Origin: Turbatrix aceti
Lineage: Eukaryota; Nematoda; Chromadorea; Rhabditida; Panagrolaimidae
Reading direction: 5' to 3'
Assembly: GCA_963969345.1 (NCBI GenBank)
Contig: OZ017769.1
Location: 5,769,725 to 5,833,724, forward strand
Length of the DNA: 64,000 nt
Position numbers and translations under genes: made by a program. Under the pieces are notes generated by a model, which did not search any database, was not told where the DNA came from, and saw only the letters and a program-made list of their open reading frames with translations. Position 1 is the stretch's first letter. Each line of letters starts with the position of its first letter. Below, piece after piece: positions 11,605 through 23,572 of this stretch.

Positions 11605-12339
11605 TGGTGTTTTTGAAACTTTTCATGTGTAGAAGAAAAAACCGGTTCATGAAAATAGCTGTTAGGCAAGTAAACGCTTCTGTCGCGTATTTTGACAACT
11701 GCAGTTCACAATTTGTCAAAAAACATGACGTGATCACGATGACAAAGGCGCCAAAAGTCTTATTCAAAGAACAATGACTCAGGAAGTGCCCTCCGCAATC
11801 CACAGCGGCTGGAAGAGCTGGAAAAAAACGAGAGAGAGATGCCAGCACACAAACACACGCTGGCTAGTTGCCAAGTTGCCACGCGGCCGCAGCGTGCAAG
11901 CAGGCGTGTTTGCGTAAGGCCCGGTGTTTGCATGCAACGTTGCTCGCGGTAATGATTCGATGACAGTCATCTCTGTCCTGATACCTCTTCTTCGTTTTAT
12001 TTCCGGATCATTGTTCTCGGAGAGGATTATTGATTTTTTGCTTCCCACGTTGATTGTTTGCTCCTTTGCTCGTAATAAGTACCTCATTCAGACGAAAGTT
12101 TTCGTTATCTGTTCCCGGGATCGATTTTGCTCACGTATTCATTTGAATTTAATCGCGTTGGCAGCCGTCAGCCGTGGCGGGCGGCTTCTTTTTCTTATTC
12201 ATTCTGGATTGTGTGTAGTCGACTGACGTGTGTATTGTTTATCAAGGTTCATCACCGTTGGGGCATGGGCGCCAAGCGACGCAAGATAGGCCAATTCCAC
12301 GTCTTGTCCGAGTAAAAATCCACGTCGTCGTCGTCCGTC
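11605..12339. other. Upstream region of nhx-8
   Basis: 735 bases between the tRNA and the nhx-8 start codon. No protein is supported; it is the probable promoter and 5' UTR. Confidence 0.5.
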
Positions 12340-15163
12340 ATGCGCCTCAAAGTGGTCAACGTGTTTCTGGCCATCGCGGTCATCGTGCTCTTCACGATCA
12401 ACAATCTGACTTCCGGCGATACGGATACCAAGGGGACCCCAGAGCAGGACAATGCGGGTGGGGGGCAGCACGACGAAATGTCCATCTTGGACCCTGTCAA
12501 CCTGCAGCTCCATAACATGTCTGACGGATTGTGAGTTAACTGCCCCACCGTCTCCTTTTCCGTGCGAGACTCATGTGAATGTTTAGCGCGAACATTTCGG
12601 AGAAAATCCCTCTGATCAGCGACGAGAAAAAGCCGAAAGTCGACGGCGAGCCGGAGGAGGTCAACACGCAGCGCGAGGAGCAGAAGGACTCGCTGGCGAC
12701 CTTCTTCATCCTGCTCGTCCTGGTCGTGGCCATCCTGCTCGTGCACGTGCTCATCGTCACGGAAATCCACTTCATGCCGGAGAGCCTCGCGATCGTGCTC
12801 CTGGGTGCTGCTATCGGCTTCCTTCTCTCGTACAGCCGATTTGACTGGCGAGAAGTCGAAACTTTCAACCCGAATTTCTTTTTTCTCGTCCTGCTTCCGC
12901 CAATTATTTTTGAAAGCGGGTACAACCTTCACAAAGGCAACTTTTTTGCCAATATCATTCCGATTCTGACGTTTGCCATCTTCGGCACTCTGATTTCGGC
13001 ATTTGTCATCGGGGGCAGTGTGTATATCCTCGGACAGGCGGATCTCATCTATAGATTGACTCCGGGCGAGAGTTTTGCCTTTGGCTCACTCATTTCGGCT
13101 GTCGATCCAGTTGCTACACTCGCGATCTTCCAGGTGAGCTTGGGCGAGGTGGTTCGACGCTTACCAAGGCATGAACCCGGCCTAAAAATCAGACGAGCCG
13201 AAAAATTTTCGGCAAAAAAAAATTTTTTGTTTAAAATTTTTTTTTTGCCAATTTGACCAAATTCTGAAAAAAATTTATCAAAAGTAATAAAAATTTTTAT
13301 AGAAATATTTATGAAATAATTATTCACTTGCAAAAAAAAGTTTAAAAAAAAATTGAGTACAAACGCTAACAAATTTTTTTTTTGAAAAATTTGAAAAATT
13401 AAAGTTCAAACATTTTATTAGAAAAAATTCCTGTGAATTTTTTTCCGGCTGATTTTATACTCCGAAGCTGACGTAAACGATTTTCAGGCCCTGAAGGTGG
13501 ACGGCCAGGTTTACATGCTGGTGTTTGGCGAGAGCATGCTCAACGACGCCATCGCGATCGTGCTGACAGCTACCTGCCTCGAACTGGAGTCCTCCTCGCT
13601 GACCGGCGCCGAGGCCCTCGTCGCCGGTCTCCACCGCTTCATTGCCATGTTTTTCGTCTCTGCTCTGCTTGGCACAGCCGTCGGACTCATCTCGGCACTG
13701 GTGAGTGAACTCCGGGGCATTTTGATACAAATTGGGGTTTTTTATTCCATTTCAGTTGTTCAAACACGTCGATTTCCGAAAAACACCGAGTTTGGAGCTG
13801 GCTTTGATGTTTGTCTTTGCGTATCTGCCGTACGGTTTCGCCGAGTCGTGCTCGCTCTCGGGCATCATGGCGATCCTCTTCTGCAGCATCACCATGTCTC
13901 AGTACACCCATTTCAACGTGTCCCCCATCACTCAGATCACACTCCAGCAAACATTTCGTACAATCTCTTTTGTCGCTGGTTGGTTTTTTGGAAATTTTAA
14001 GGAAACGGTCAATGATGGGGTTTTTTTTAAGAAACGTGCACCTTCGCATACCTCGGACTGGCTCTGTTTACGATCAAGCTCGTCTTCCAACCTGCTTTCC
14101 TTGTTTGGAGTCTGGTACGTGGCAGAAATTTGATTTCTAATGTAAGCACTTTTTTTCAGATATTGTTATTCGTTAGCAGAGCGTGCGCAATATTCCCTCT
14201 ATCACACGTTATCAATAAGGTCCGCAGGTCCCAGATCTCGCTCAAGAATCAGGTTATCATGTGGTTTAGCGGTGAGTTGCGCGAAAAACGAACAAAAATA
14301 CCGGTAAATTTGTGCCGAAATCGACGTTATTTGTCGAAAAATGGCAAAAAATGTGCATTGCTTTTGGCCCAAAAACTGTTAATAAAAACGTAGGAAAACT
14401 GTTATTAAAAACGTGAAAACGCATAATATAGCAGTTTATATACGTTTTTCGTCAAAAATTTTCACATTCGTTCGATTTTTCAAAAAAAATTTACTAAATG
14501 TTCGTGTTTGTTTCCGAACAAAAAATTACTCTTTGCCCATCCCTGGTTTTGACATCCGTCAAAAACGATTTTGCTTCAGGCATGAGAGGAGCGGTCGCGT
14601 TCGCTCTGGTCCTCCACATGGAACTCGCGAACAAAGAAACCAAGCAGATGCTGCTCACGACGACCCTCTTTATTCTGCTGTTTACGATCACTTTTATGGG
14701 CGGTTCGACGCTGCCCCTGCTCAAGGTGCTCCCGAGCTTCTTCCCGACCACCGAACGACACAAGCCGAGAAAAAGAAAGTCCCGGAAGGAGCGAAACACC
14801 CGAACGACCCGGGTGAGACGATCCTCACCAGTGCTGCTCTCCAAAACACAGGAAATGGTCAATTTCGACAACTCGGAGCACTTCACGACCACCGAATGGG
14901 AAGAGGACGGCAGATGGACGCGTTCTACCACGAATAGGACCAACGTCTTCACGCAGCTCAACGAACGCGTCATGAGACCCCTCTTCGTCCGGAGATTCAC
15001 CCAGCAGGAGCGGGCTGAAAATCGTCAGAGATTTCAAAATTTCGCTTCCGAGGCAATCAAACAGACGGGCGACGCGACGTCTGCCGGAGCCAGTCGAAAT
15101 GGCTCGTCGTCGGATGAATTGTTCCCCCCTTCGGCCTCGGGCCAACCGCTTCTCCCGAGGTAA
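12340..15163 (+). CDS. nhx-8: Sodium/proton exchanger, NHE8 (SLC9A8) type
   Basis: Seven exons (12340-12530, 12587-13133, 13488-13700, 13756-13978, 14032-14114, 14160-14271, 14580-15163) give 650 residues. CPA1-family exchangers swap Na+ or K+ for H+; the NHE8 branch acts on Golgi, endosomal and apical membranes. An N-terminal hydrophobic leader precedes a lumenal Asn-rich segment and about a dozen helices. Conserved core motifs are LLPPIIFESGY, SAVDPVAT, FGESMLNDA and WFSGMRGAVA. The stretches LFKHVDFRKTPSLE, SQYTHFN and the GES region are much closer to NHE8 than to NHE1-5 or NHE6/7/9. A charged cytosolic tail of about 150 residues follows. Every junction keeps phase and rebuilds conserved motifs, for example F-V-A-E-T-C across exons 4/5. 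Intron 6 is largely a MITE remnant. Confidence 0.95.
14285..14545 (+). mobile_element. Truncated hAT-like MITE in nhx-8 intron 6
   Basis: The right end reads TTTGCCCATCCCTG, the inverse of the CAGGGATGGGC terminus at 27932. The interior matches the copies at 27932-28294 and 30137-30538, for example the AAATCGACGTTATTTGTCGAA region. The left terminus is missing. Confidence 0.7.
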
Positions 15164-15287
15164 CCCCACTGGTCCTGGTCGGTGCTACCCGCCCTCTCCG
15201 TCCTTTTACGAGTTTATGCTACCTTTACGGTGTCGGTTCGTCTTCGTCCGCATCCTATCCGTTATGTAAGCTATTGTAAATAATATG

Positions 15288-16248
15288 CCCGCACTCGCAT
15301 TTGGGGGACAATTGGGGCACACCATGTCTACAAGGCTGAGTGCGCGCGTGTAGGTTTTTGAGAAACACGCTCGCTCATGTAACTTGCTGTGCCCCATCAT
15401 TCTCGTGTCGTTTGCAAGACTGGACTCTCTTCCCTTCTCACTGGTCTTTTCTCGCTTGAGCGGTGCACCCCTCTGGTCGAAATAATTACAAAAAAAGAAT
15501 TTTTGGTCCAAATTTAGGAATTTGAACTTTTTAATGTTAAATTTGAGATCGTGATAATATTAGAAGAATTTCGATCTGTTTTTTGAAACTATCGGATAAT
15601 TTTTGATCAAAATCGAGTAGGGTACGGTAGAAAAAATCCACAGATATTCAAAATGTCGATAAAAAGCTGAAAATTTCAGTACATCTTAAAAACTAAATTT
15701 CCTTTCGAATGGCGTACTCAGTTATTTGATATCGAATCGATAAATCTTTGAAAAAAAGTTTTTTTCCGGAAATTTGAAAAATTCGAACCTTTTTCGATCT
15801 TTGATGAAAACGTGAATATCACCAATCGACAGAGCAGTATCTTTTCTATCTAAAACCAAATTTTCATATAATTACCGTATTTCCGGATCATACGGTAATT
15901 ATTCTCCCGAACACTACTTGTTTAAGCGCCTGATGTTATGAGGTAAAGCACTGCATAGCAAAACGAGATAAATCATCTTCTATAAAATTTTTCGGTCTAC
16001 AAAATGTTGTAAATGACGAACTTTTATCTATTTTTTTGGCTTCACAATATCAATTCGCGCAACATACACTCATTTTGGTACCAAAAATGAGCAAGCGCGC
16101 TTGCGATTAGTGCGCTGTTGTGGACTAGTGTGCACTTTATTCTCACAGACGCATTATTGTGGGCTTTTATTTTGCAGAAGCAATGGTATGCAACTACGCG
16201 TCCCGTTTGCGTGGTGTGCCCCAATTGTCCCCCAAATGCGAGTGCGGG
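15288..16248. repeat. Possible degenerate element bounded by a 37-bp inverted repeat
   Basis: The 37 bases at 15288-15324, which begin CCCGCACTCGCATTTGGGGG, recur as an exact reverse complement at 16212-16248. The 890 bases between are A/T-rich and non-coding, and sequence outside the arms does not match. This looks like the termini of a non-autonomous element, but no target duplication is evident. Confidence 0.55.
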
Positions 16249-16335
16249 TGCGCTCACACCAACACCTCAGGCTGAAGACAGTTATCATCGGAGTCGATAT
16301 GGAGAAAAATCGCGCAGAATCGACTCATTCTGACC

Positions 16336-16610
16336 AAAATTTTGCTCCCATTGATTCCGATTTAATAAATATTTTTTATAGAAAACGCACAAAAAAACAC
16401 CAAAACGTAGGTATTTTTTAGTATTGATGGATAATACTCAAAATTGATAAAAATTGTGAAGTTTACCCAAAAAAGTACGTTTTTCTAAAAAAAGTCGCGA
16501 CTCTTTGGAGTCGATTCTTTTGAAAAAAATATGGACTCCGACTCTCAAAAATGAGTCAGAGTTTACTGATGTCGTCGAATTCTCCGAATTTTCGGTTTAA
16601 AAACCCGAAA
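16336..16610 (+). repeat. GACTC-family dispersed repeat
   Basis: It shares CACCAAAAC...ATACTCAAAATTG with the copy in SDR intron 3, and the terminal part rich in GACTCCGACTC/GAGTCAGAGT with copies at 39545-39860 and 58660-58985. Confidence 0.6.
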
Positions 16611-16741
16611 AAAAGTCAAAATGGTAAAAAATGAAAAAAACGTCAAATTTTCGCTTCGAAAGACGCAATATTGGAGTTGCGAACAAAAACCAGAATTTAT
16701 TCCTTGCGAGAAGATAAACAGATTAACAAAACTCGACGTAC

Positions 16742-17790
16742 TCAGTTACGCATGGCAACGAGCAGATCGATCGCCTGCTCGACGTTGCCGTCCGTTCCGA
16801 GCAGCGCCCCGACGTTGTCGTTGTCGTCGAGGAAGCCAAAGTCGTGGAGCTGAGCGAGCTGGGGCGCGAATTGCTCCAGGTACGACGCAGCGACAGAGAG
16901 CTCGGCCGGCGGAACCGCCGACTCCGTGGAAAAACTAGGGAGAGTTACGGTGGAGGCGGATGGCGGCGGTGGGTCGGTGTGGTTGACGGACGACGAAGAT
17001 GGCGTCGACAAACTCGGCGGGTTCGAATTGTGGAGCAGCGAGTTGGCGATGGCAGCGCGGAGCATCTCGCTCGTGATGACGTTGCTGGGGGCGGCCTCGG
17101 AGCCAGAGCCATCGTTTTCGACGGGAGGCACGACACGCGGCACGGCGCGCTGGACCCCACGCGAAGACATGCGGGTGGGCCTCGGGAAACGCGCGTTCAG
17201 CTGGTTGAGTGCCCGCATCGCCTGGTTGCCGCCGTGCATCTCGTGGAGGCGCTTGACGACGTTGACGTACTCCGGGTGGTGCTGGATGAAGCCGTGTTCC
17301 TAAAAAATACGGTACACTTGTTGAAAGTGCTCATAAAACCCAAAAATCAAGTCAAACTCACCTCATTGACCATAGCGCAGAGCAGCGGGTAATCCGAGAC
17401 GACGTTGTAAAGCGCGGGATCCTCGAGGAGTCCGGGGAAATCCTTAAAGAGCTTCTCGGTCGAGGTCTTCTGCGTGAGGTAATCCAGGATGAACCGTTCG
17501 GCGTATTCGGGGAACGCGGCCACAGCCTCGGCAGCACCGGCGACGTCGACATCGGCAACGCTGGCCGCGGTGCTGGGAGCCTTGCGGACAACAACCCGGA
17601 GACGGGAAGACTCATCGAGGCCAGGGACGTCGGCGAGCCGCTGGTCACGAGCGATACGACGACCACCGAAGAAAAGCGTGCACAGAGGCAGACGAGTGGC
17701 ATCCGGCACGGCCTGCTGCAGCACCTGCTCGCCAGTCTGCGCGAGGTCCACGCTGATAGTGGTGTCCGTATTGACCAAAACTTGAGGCAT
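16742..17790 (-). CDS. UBL7-like protein (ubiquitin-like + UBA domains)
   Basis: Two exons (17362-17790 and 16742-17299) give 328 residues. The N-terminal 70 residues form a divergent ubiquitin-like fold with the LFFGGRRIARDQRLADV segment. A helical region follows (FILDYLTQKTSTEKLFKDFP..., PEYVNVVKRLHEMHG), then a Ser/Pro-rich linker. The C terminus is a UBA domain (LHDFGFLDDNDNVGALLGTDG, then VEQAIDLLVAM). The order UBL-linker-UBA and the length match UBL7/BMSC-UbP better than ubiquilin, which has STI1 repeats that are absent here. Such proteins are expected to bridge ubiquitin chains and the proteasome; the specific role is unknown. The splice junction Asn-Glu/Glu-His-Gly is in phase zero. 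Confidence 0.82.
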
Positions 17791-18934
17791 GTTGGAGACG
17801 GAAAGGATAAATACGCGCTAATGAATGACCAATTCGATGACAAAACGAAAGTGCATGATGTTGCGACACCCGGCCTGCTGGTTCGTCGCATGTTGCGCGC
17901 AGCAAAAAACAAACGTTTTTTTATTTCAAAAAATCGAATTCAGCTTTTTTTCTGGTGTTCTCTGTCAATAATTTGCGATTATTCATTCAATTGGACCTGC
18001 ATATTTTCTGCACCATCCCGCCCCGATTATGTGATTCATCCGTCTTCTGTATAGGTGAGTAATCTTTCATTTAGTAATTTACAAAATATGCATCTATACA
18101 ACGTTCAAACAATTAATTTTACAATTCTTGTAAGCATGCAAATCTGAAGCGGTTCTCGGATGTCTGCCCTCGAGAGGACAGGAGATCCGGGACCGTGTGA
18201 TACACGTTACAGCGCCCGTAAGGAATCAGGGACAATAGGGGTGAGGATACGGATACGATACTTGGTTAACAGAGAGGATCGGACAACGAGGCGGATCGGA
18301 TCGAAAGAGGCAAGTGGCTGTCGACAAACAACGACAACGAAGGAGGACGAGGACATGACACGACACTCATACGAGAGAAAAGTGCGGAAAGAGGAAGTTG
18401 CTCACACCGGCAGCAGGCAGGGGAAAATTTCTTGCTTGCGCTCGCTCGCTCCAGGATGCTTAGGAGTAGATGTTGCCGCCGGGAATGCTCGAATCTGAAA
18501 GTACGGATCATAACGCAACGCGCAAGCACGGAAAGCACCTCCTCCAAAAAATTTGGAGAGGGAGGAATCGAAAAAAAAAGTGGAAAAATAAAAGCACTGG
18601 GTAGTAATAGTAAATAATATTACAGCGTAACAGATGACGAACACACGAATGCCATCAGGGCGAAAAAAGCTTGGCTAACTAGCGTTGGATGAATTAGGAG
18701 GTAATCAGGCCGTGTAGGAGTGAGTATGGCAAAGAGAAACAAAAAAATAAAAATAATAAAAGCGTTATTGCAGTGCGAAGGATTACGATAAAATGTTGAA
18801 AAAAAAAGTAGGCAAGGCAAAGGCGCCTAACAGAAGATATCCCGAAAAAGAATGAACGCACACCGAGGAAAGGAAAGGGGCAGGTAGGGAAAAGCGGACA
18901 GGACACGGCTTTCTGACTCGTGACTCGTGGTTCG
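17791..18934. other. Region between UBL7 start and ced-1 stop
   Basis: 1.14 kb with no coding support: the UBL7 upstream flank and probably a long ced-1 3' UTR. Confidence 0.5.
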
Positions 18935-21900
18935 TCATCTGTGATCCGCGTCTGTGTCTAGCAAGGGTTGCCTACAAGGATCGTTGACATCGTCGCTGTT
19001 CGGGTTGCTGAAAGCGATGGGAGGCTGGGGCCGCGTGTTCGGCGACGTCCGGGATGGCGCGGCCGACGACGAAGCAGCCCCGGCACGCGTCACGTCTTCC
19101 AGCGCTTCGTATTCGTCTGAAAAGGTTTCTTTGGAGGTTGCACGAAGCTAGACAACTCACTAGAAGTAGGGTAACCATGAGGAGCAGCCTTCGCGGAGCC
19201 ATTCGCTGGTCTGAGCTTCTCAAAGGCCTTCTCCTCCTCTGTGAGCTCAGATGCCGTAGCGAAGAGCGGATTCTGGAACTCTCGGTGAGGTTCGATGGGT
19301 CCCTCGAAGGCGGGTTTGACGTCGTTGTGGAAGGAGACGGTCGGGAGGTCAGGGTCCTTTTCCTTGTGGTACTTTTTGCGGTAATAGACTAGGAAGCAGC
19401 CGAGGATGAGTGCCACGATCAGGGCAGCGACGAGGCCGAGTCCGATTGTGGATTTGGTCTTTCGCAGCTCCATTTGTTGTTCCGCGTCTGAAAAACCAGG
19501 TTAGCAGAGGACCAAAGCAATTTTAAGATAACTTACAAGCTTTGCCGCAATATCCGTCATCCCGGTGACAGCAGCCCAGAGCAGGATCGCAGATCTCCTC
19601 ATTGGGACAGACGCCGCAGCTCTCGCGACACTCGATGCCGAACATACCGAGAGGACACGCTGAAAAACAGCCTTCAGTTAAAATCGCGTCAAAACCAGGC
19701 AAACTCACTTTTGTCGCATCGCGCGCCAAAGTATCCAGGATTGCAGATGCACTTTCCGTCGACCGCGGAGCACGTGCTGGTCGTCTGCCGGCACTCGCAC
19801 TGCTTGACGCAATCTGGTCCGTGGAAGCCTTCGTTGCAGCGGGTGTCGCAGTAGTCGCCCATGAATCCGTTGGCGCAGTAGCAAGATCCAGTGACGGTGT
19901 CGCACTGCTTCTGGTCGCTGACGCACGAGCAGTTTCCCATGCAGTTGATGCCAAAGTGACCCTTGCTGCACTTGCGCTCGCACAGGAAGCCTTCGTAGCC
20001 GGGCGGGCAGCGGCACTCGCCGTCGAACGGGCTGCAGATGCCGTTGTTCATGCACTGGTGGCACTTTTGCGTGCATCCGAAGCCCCAGGTTCCTGCGGGA
20101 CAATCTAAAATCAGAAAGTGAGGAAATTTCTTCGATTGAGCGTGAACGAACCTTTTTCACAGTTTCGACCACTGTGACCGACGTTGCACTCGCAAGTGCC
20201 GTCAACGGGGTTGCAGGAGCCATTCTTGTTGCTGCAGGTGCACTCGTTGGCGCAGTCGGGTCCCCAGTGTCCTTCGGGGCAGGATTGCTCGCAGAAGAGC
20301 CCGGATCTGCCGGCGGGACAGGATGGACAGTCGCCGGTCTCCGCGTGGCAGGTGTAACCGCTTCCGCAGGTCTTGCACGTCAGCAGGCATCCAGGACCGT
20401 ATTTTCCGTTCGGGCAGCCCTGTTCGCAGTTATCGCCGACACGTCCGTCGCGGCAGATGCACTGCCCGGTGTACTGGTTGCAGGAGCCGTAGCCGGAGCA
20501 GTCGCAGGACTTGTCGCAGTCTTCGCCCCAGTAGCCGTCATCGCACTTGGAGCCGCACGTGAGACCGCGCCAGACCCCTGAGCAAAGGCATTTGCCCGTC
20601 ACGATGTCGCAGTCACCGTTTTGGCATCTGGAATGACGAAAAGGAATGATCCAGCACGATATTACACCTGGTGGAACTCACCTGCACTTCGCCTGACACC
20701 CAAGACCATAGTATCCAGGTGCGCAGGGCTGGGAGCAGTCCCTGCCAGTCCAGCCTGCCGCGCAGTGGCATTCCTGAGTCAACGCATCACATCCGCCACC
20801 GTTACGGCAGTGGCAAGCCGCGCACTGGTCTCCTCCGTGCTCGGCCCAGCAGGGAAATCCACAGGACGGGCCTCGGAACCCAGATGTGCAAGAACACGTT
20901 CCGTACTTGAAATCACACGTCGCGTTGTTCTGACAAGTGCATTCGCTGGCACAGAGCATGCCGAATCGGCCCTCGTCGCAGCGGACATCGCACCTGGGTC
21001 CGGTGTAGCCGAGAGCACAGACGCAGGAGCCCGTGATGGGATCACAGGTTGCGCCGAACTCCGCCGCGCAGTCACAGTGCTCCTTGCAACCCCTACCGTA
21101 GTAGAGAGGCGGGCAGTTGTTGTTGCAGCCGATGCCGGTGAATCCCGGCTTGCAGAGGCACGCGCCGGTCGAGGGATCGCAGAGCTCGGTGTTGTTCACG
21201 TTGCACGGGCACGCGTACTCGCACTTGTTTCCATAGCGGTCGTCCGGACAGGTGCGCTGGGCGCAGTCGGTGCCGTAGAAGCCCTTGTCGCACTCGCAAG
21301 CGCCGGTGAACCGCTCGCAGTGGGCGCGGTCGCCGCATTCGCATTTCTTGGTGCACTGAAACGATGGTTTACGTGAGAAAGGCGATCATGCGAATTCGAA
21401 CAAGCTGCGCGGGGGGAATTTGCATGCATAGCACCCTAAGAAATGCCCGCGACGTTATCAGAAGCGTCAGTCAGATCCGAGCAGACAACGCGCCACTCTT
21501 CCTAACGACCGAGATGAGCGGGAGTGGCAGTGGTAGCGGCGTGACCGGCGATGGCTCCTACTTGGAAGAGAACGCAGCGTACTCAATTGTCGTTCGAACG
21601 TCCGCGGACGAGCATAGCAGCACGGACGGCAAGGTATTCATCCAGCTGTCGGATGGCGAGGGCAACATGACTTCTAAGTGCAGCCTCAAGTGCTCTCTCA
21701 GCCATCGACGCAAGTTTCAGCGGGGCCACGTGAGTTCTGACCGATCAAGCCAAAAAAATATGCTTGCACGCATGTTTTTGTTTTCAGTCAGACCTCTTCG
21801 TGCTCTGCGACCAGAATCCCCTAGCAGACATCAAATTTGTCGACGTCTGGCTCGAGAGAAAGGACGATGAAGCGCGATGGAAGCTGCACTCGATCAACGT

Positions 21901-23572
21901 CATCGAGCACAGCACCCACCAGTTGTACCGCTTCAAGTGTGGCAAGTGGCTCGACGACCCCAGCGAGGCTCCGGCGACCAACCACGCCAAGCTCGCGGTC
22001 ATCGGGGAGCCCTTTACGGTGTTCAAGCCAGAGCACTTTGAGATCAAATAAAACCGCAAAAACGCGCTGTTGAATAAAAAAATTATCAATCGACAATGAC
22101 CAACCTCGGGACCGTAGGAGCCGCGCTCGCATGACTGGGCGCACTTTTCGCCGATGTAGCCGATGCAGATGCACTTTCCGTCGGCGGCGTTGCACTGATT
22201 TTCATTTAGGCAGTCGCATTTTTGGGTGCAGTTGAAGCCGTAGGTCCCAGGCTGGCACGCGTGCTCACAGAGCTCACCTGACGTCCCGGGAGGGCAGATG
22301 CACGCTCCTGTGTCTTTTTCGCAGGTTCCGCCGTTCTTACAGGCGCAAGAGAATTCACAGTTGTCGCCGGACGTGCCCTCCTTGCAGAACTGGAGGCAGT
22401 ATTTGCCTGCGTATCGCTCGGGACACGTGCAAGCACCGGTCGCTGGATCACAGGTGCCGCCGTTGGCGCAGAGACACTCTTCGGTGCAGTTCTTGCCGAA
22501 CGTGCCCTCGGGGCACGGCGTACTGCACTTGTCGCCGATGAGGCCGGGGGGACACTCGCAGACGCCGGAGATGGGATTGCAGGGAACGCCGTTTGCGCAG
22601 TCGCAGGCGCGACGACAGTTGGGGCCCCACGAGCCGAGGGGGCATTCTGAAAGCAAAAAATACGATTCAATCTGTCAAATTTTGGTAAGTAGGGACAAAA
22701 ATTGAGCCTTGGCCGGGCCAATAATTCCTGGCCAAAAAAATGGGCCTAAAAAACTAAAAAATAGTAAAAATCAAAAAATCAGTGTTTTTTTCGTATGAAT
22801 CGTATTTTCAAGTTGTAATACGATTTTTTATATGTAGGACAGCGTTTCAGTACTTTTTTTTCGCAAAAAGTTTATTTTAAAAAATTTGTTTTTAACTGCA
22901 TAAAATTTTTCCCCAACCCAAATCCCGACCGTTGTACCGAAAGTTCGGTCAAATTTTTGTCCCTGATAGAAATCAACGTACTGGCTGAACACGTGTCGCC
23001 GCCGTAGCCTTCAAAGCACTCGCACTTGTTGGGGGCCACGCAGGTGCCCTTCTTGCACGGCGGGTTACAGAGCGCTAAAAAATTTAAAAAAATAACCAAA
23101 GGAATCAGAAATAAAAGTCCTACGTCTGCATTCATCGCCGGCCTCGCTGTACCCCTCGCAGCACGTGCGCACAAGAGTTACGACTATTTCCGGTACTGAT
23201 TTGTAGGTTATCTTGGTGCCTGTCCTGAAATTCAATTACCACGATTAAATCCAAAGTTTCCAAAAAAAATAATTCCCGGTGCGCTTACTTCCTAACAGGA
23301 CACCTGAAACCCTGTGTAAAATCTGGGCAAGGCTGGGTAGTGATGAGCTGAACGATCTGGTCAAATTTCTTTGTCACGTAACGCACCTTCCTGCAATACA
23401 ACGCAATGAGCGTTTGTTTGATTGATGCGCAAAAAAATGACGGGACTCACTCGACTTCCTTGGTGCACACGTTGTCGCCCTGGAGTTCAACGGCAAAAGT
23501 GGCAGCGACCAGAAAGGCAAGGCACAGTGCCGTGGCCCGCATTTGTCCGGTCCACGAACCCGAAGAGGACAT
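18935..23572 (-). CDS. ced-1: CED-1/MEGF10-family apoptotic-cell engulfment receptor
   Basis: Eleven exons (23451-23572, 23289-23390, 23124-23224, 22982-23074, 22105-22646, 20682-21355, 20152-20627, 19709-20104, 19537-19659, 19161-19487, 18935-19116) give 1045 residues; C. elegans CED-1 is about 1100. The order is signal peptide ([15 protein letters not shown]), an EMI domain ending TCCEGY, then a long run of atypical laminin-type EGF repeats of the form CxxGxxGxxCxxxCxCxNGGxC. One transmembrane helix ([17 protein letters not shown]) follows, then a cytosolic tail of about 140 residues. The tail holds NPLF and YEAL, equivalents of the CED-1 NPxY and YxxL motifs that recruit CED-6/GULP and SH2 proteins. 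The receptor recognises dying cells on engulfing membranes. All eleven exons join in phase. Intron 5 contains a complete gene on the other strand. Confidence 0.95.
21514..22051 (+). CDS. PLAT/LH2-domain protein nested in ced-1 intron 5
   Basis: Two exons (21514-21729 and 21788-22051), joined at CAC|GTGAGT...TTTTCAG|TCA, give 159 residues. After a Gly/Ser-rich start, residues 25-145 match a PLAT/LH2 beta-sandwich: [19 protein letters not shown] at the start, FQRGHSDLFVL in the middle, and the hallmark [10 protein letters not shown] near the end. PLAT domains bind membranes or lipoproteins and occur in lipoxygenases, polycystins and stand-alone proteins. No signal peptide or membrane helix is seen. 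In-frame ATGs exist upstream (21364, 21424), but that sequence looks non-coding; I chose the ATG nearest the domain. The whole gene lies within the 749-base ced-1 intron, antisense to it. Confidence 0.8.

Larger units (their letters stand above)
15164..16741. other. Gene-free region with repeats, between nhx-8 and UBL7
   Basis: About 1.6 kb, A/T-rich. It contains the nhx-8 3' UTR, a 37-bp perfect inverted repeat pair (15288-15324 and 16212-16248), a hairpin at 15871-15901 (ATTACCGTAT/ATACGGTAAT) and a GACTC-family repeat. No coding region is supported. Confidence 0.55.

Noticed and set aside
19602..21376. Long plus-strand Ala/Val-rich frames
   Set aside because: Antisense shadows of the ced-1 EGF repeats (TGC read as GCA); no family similarity.
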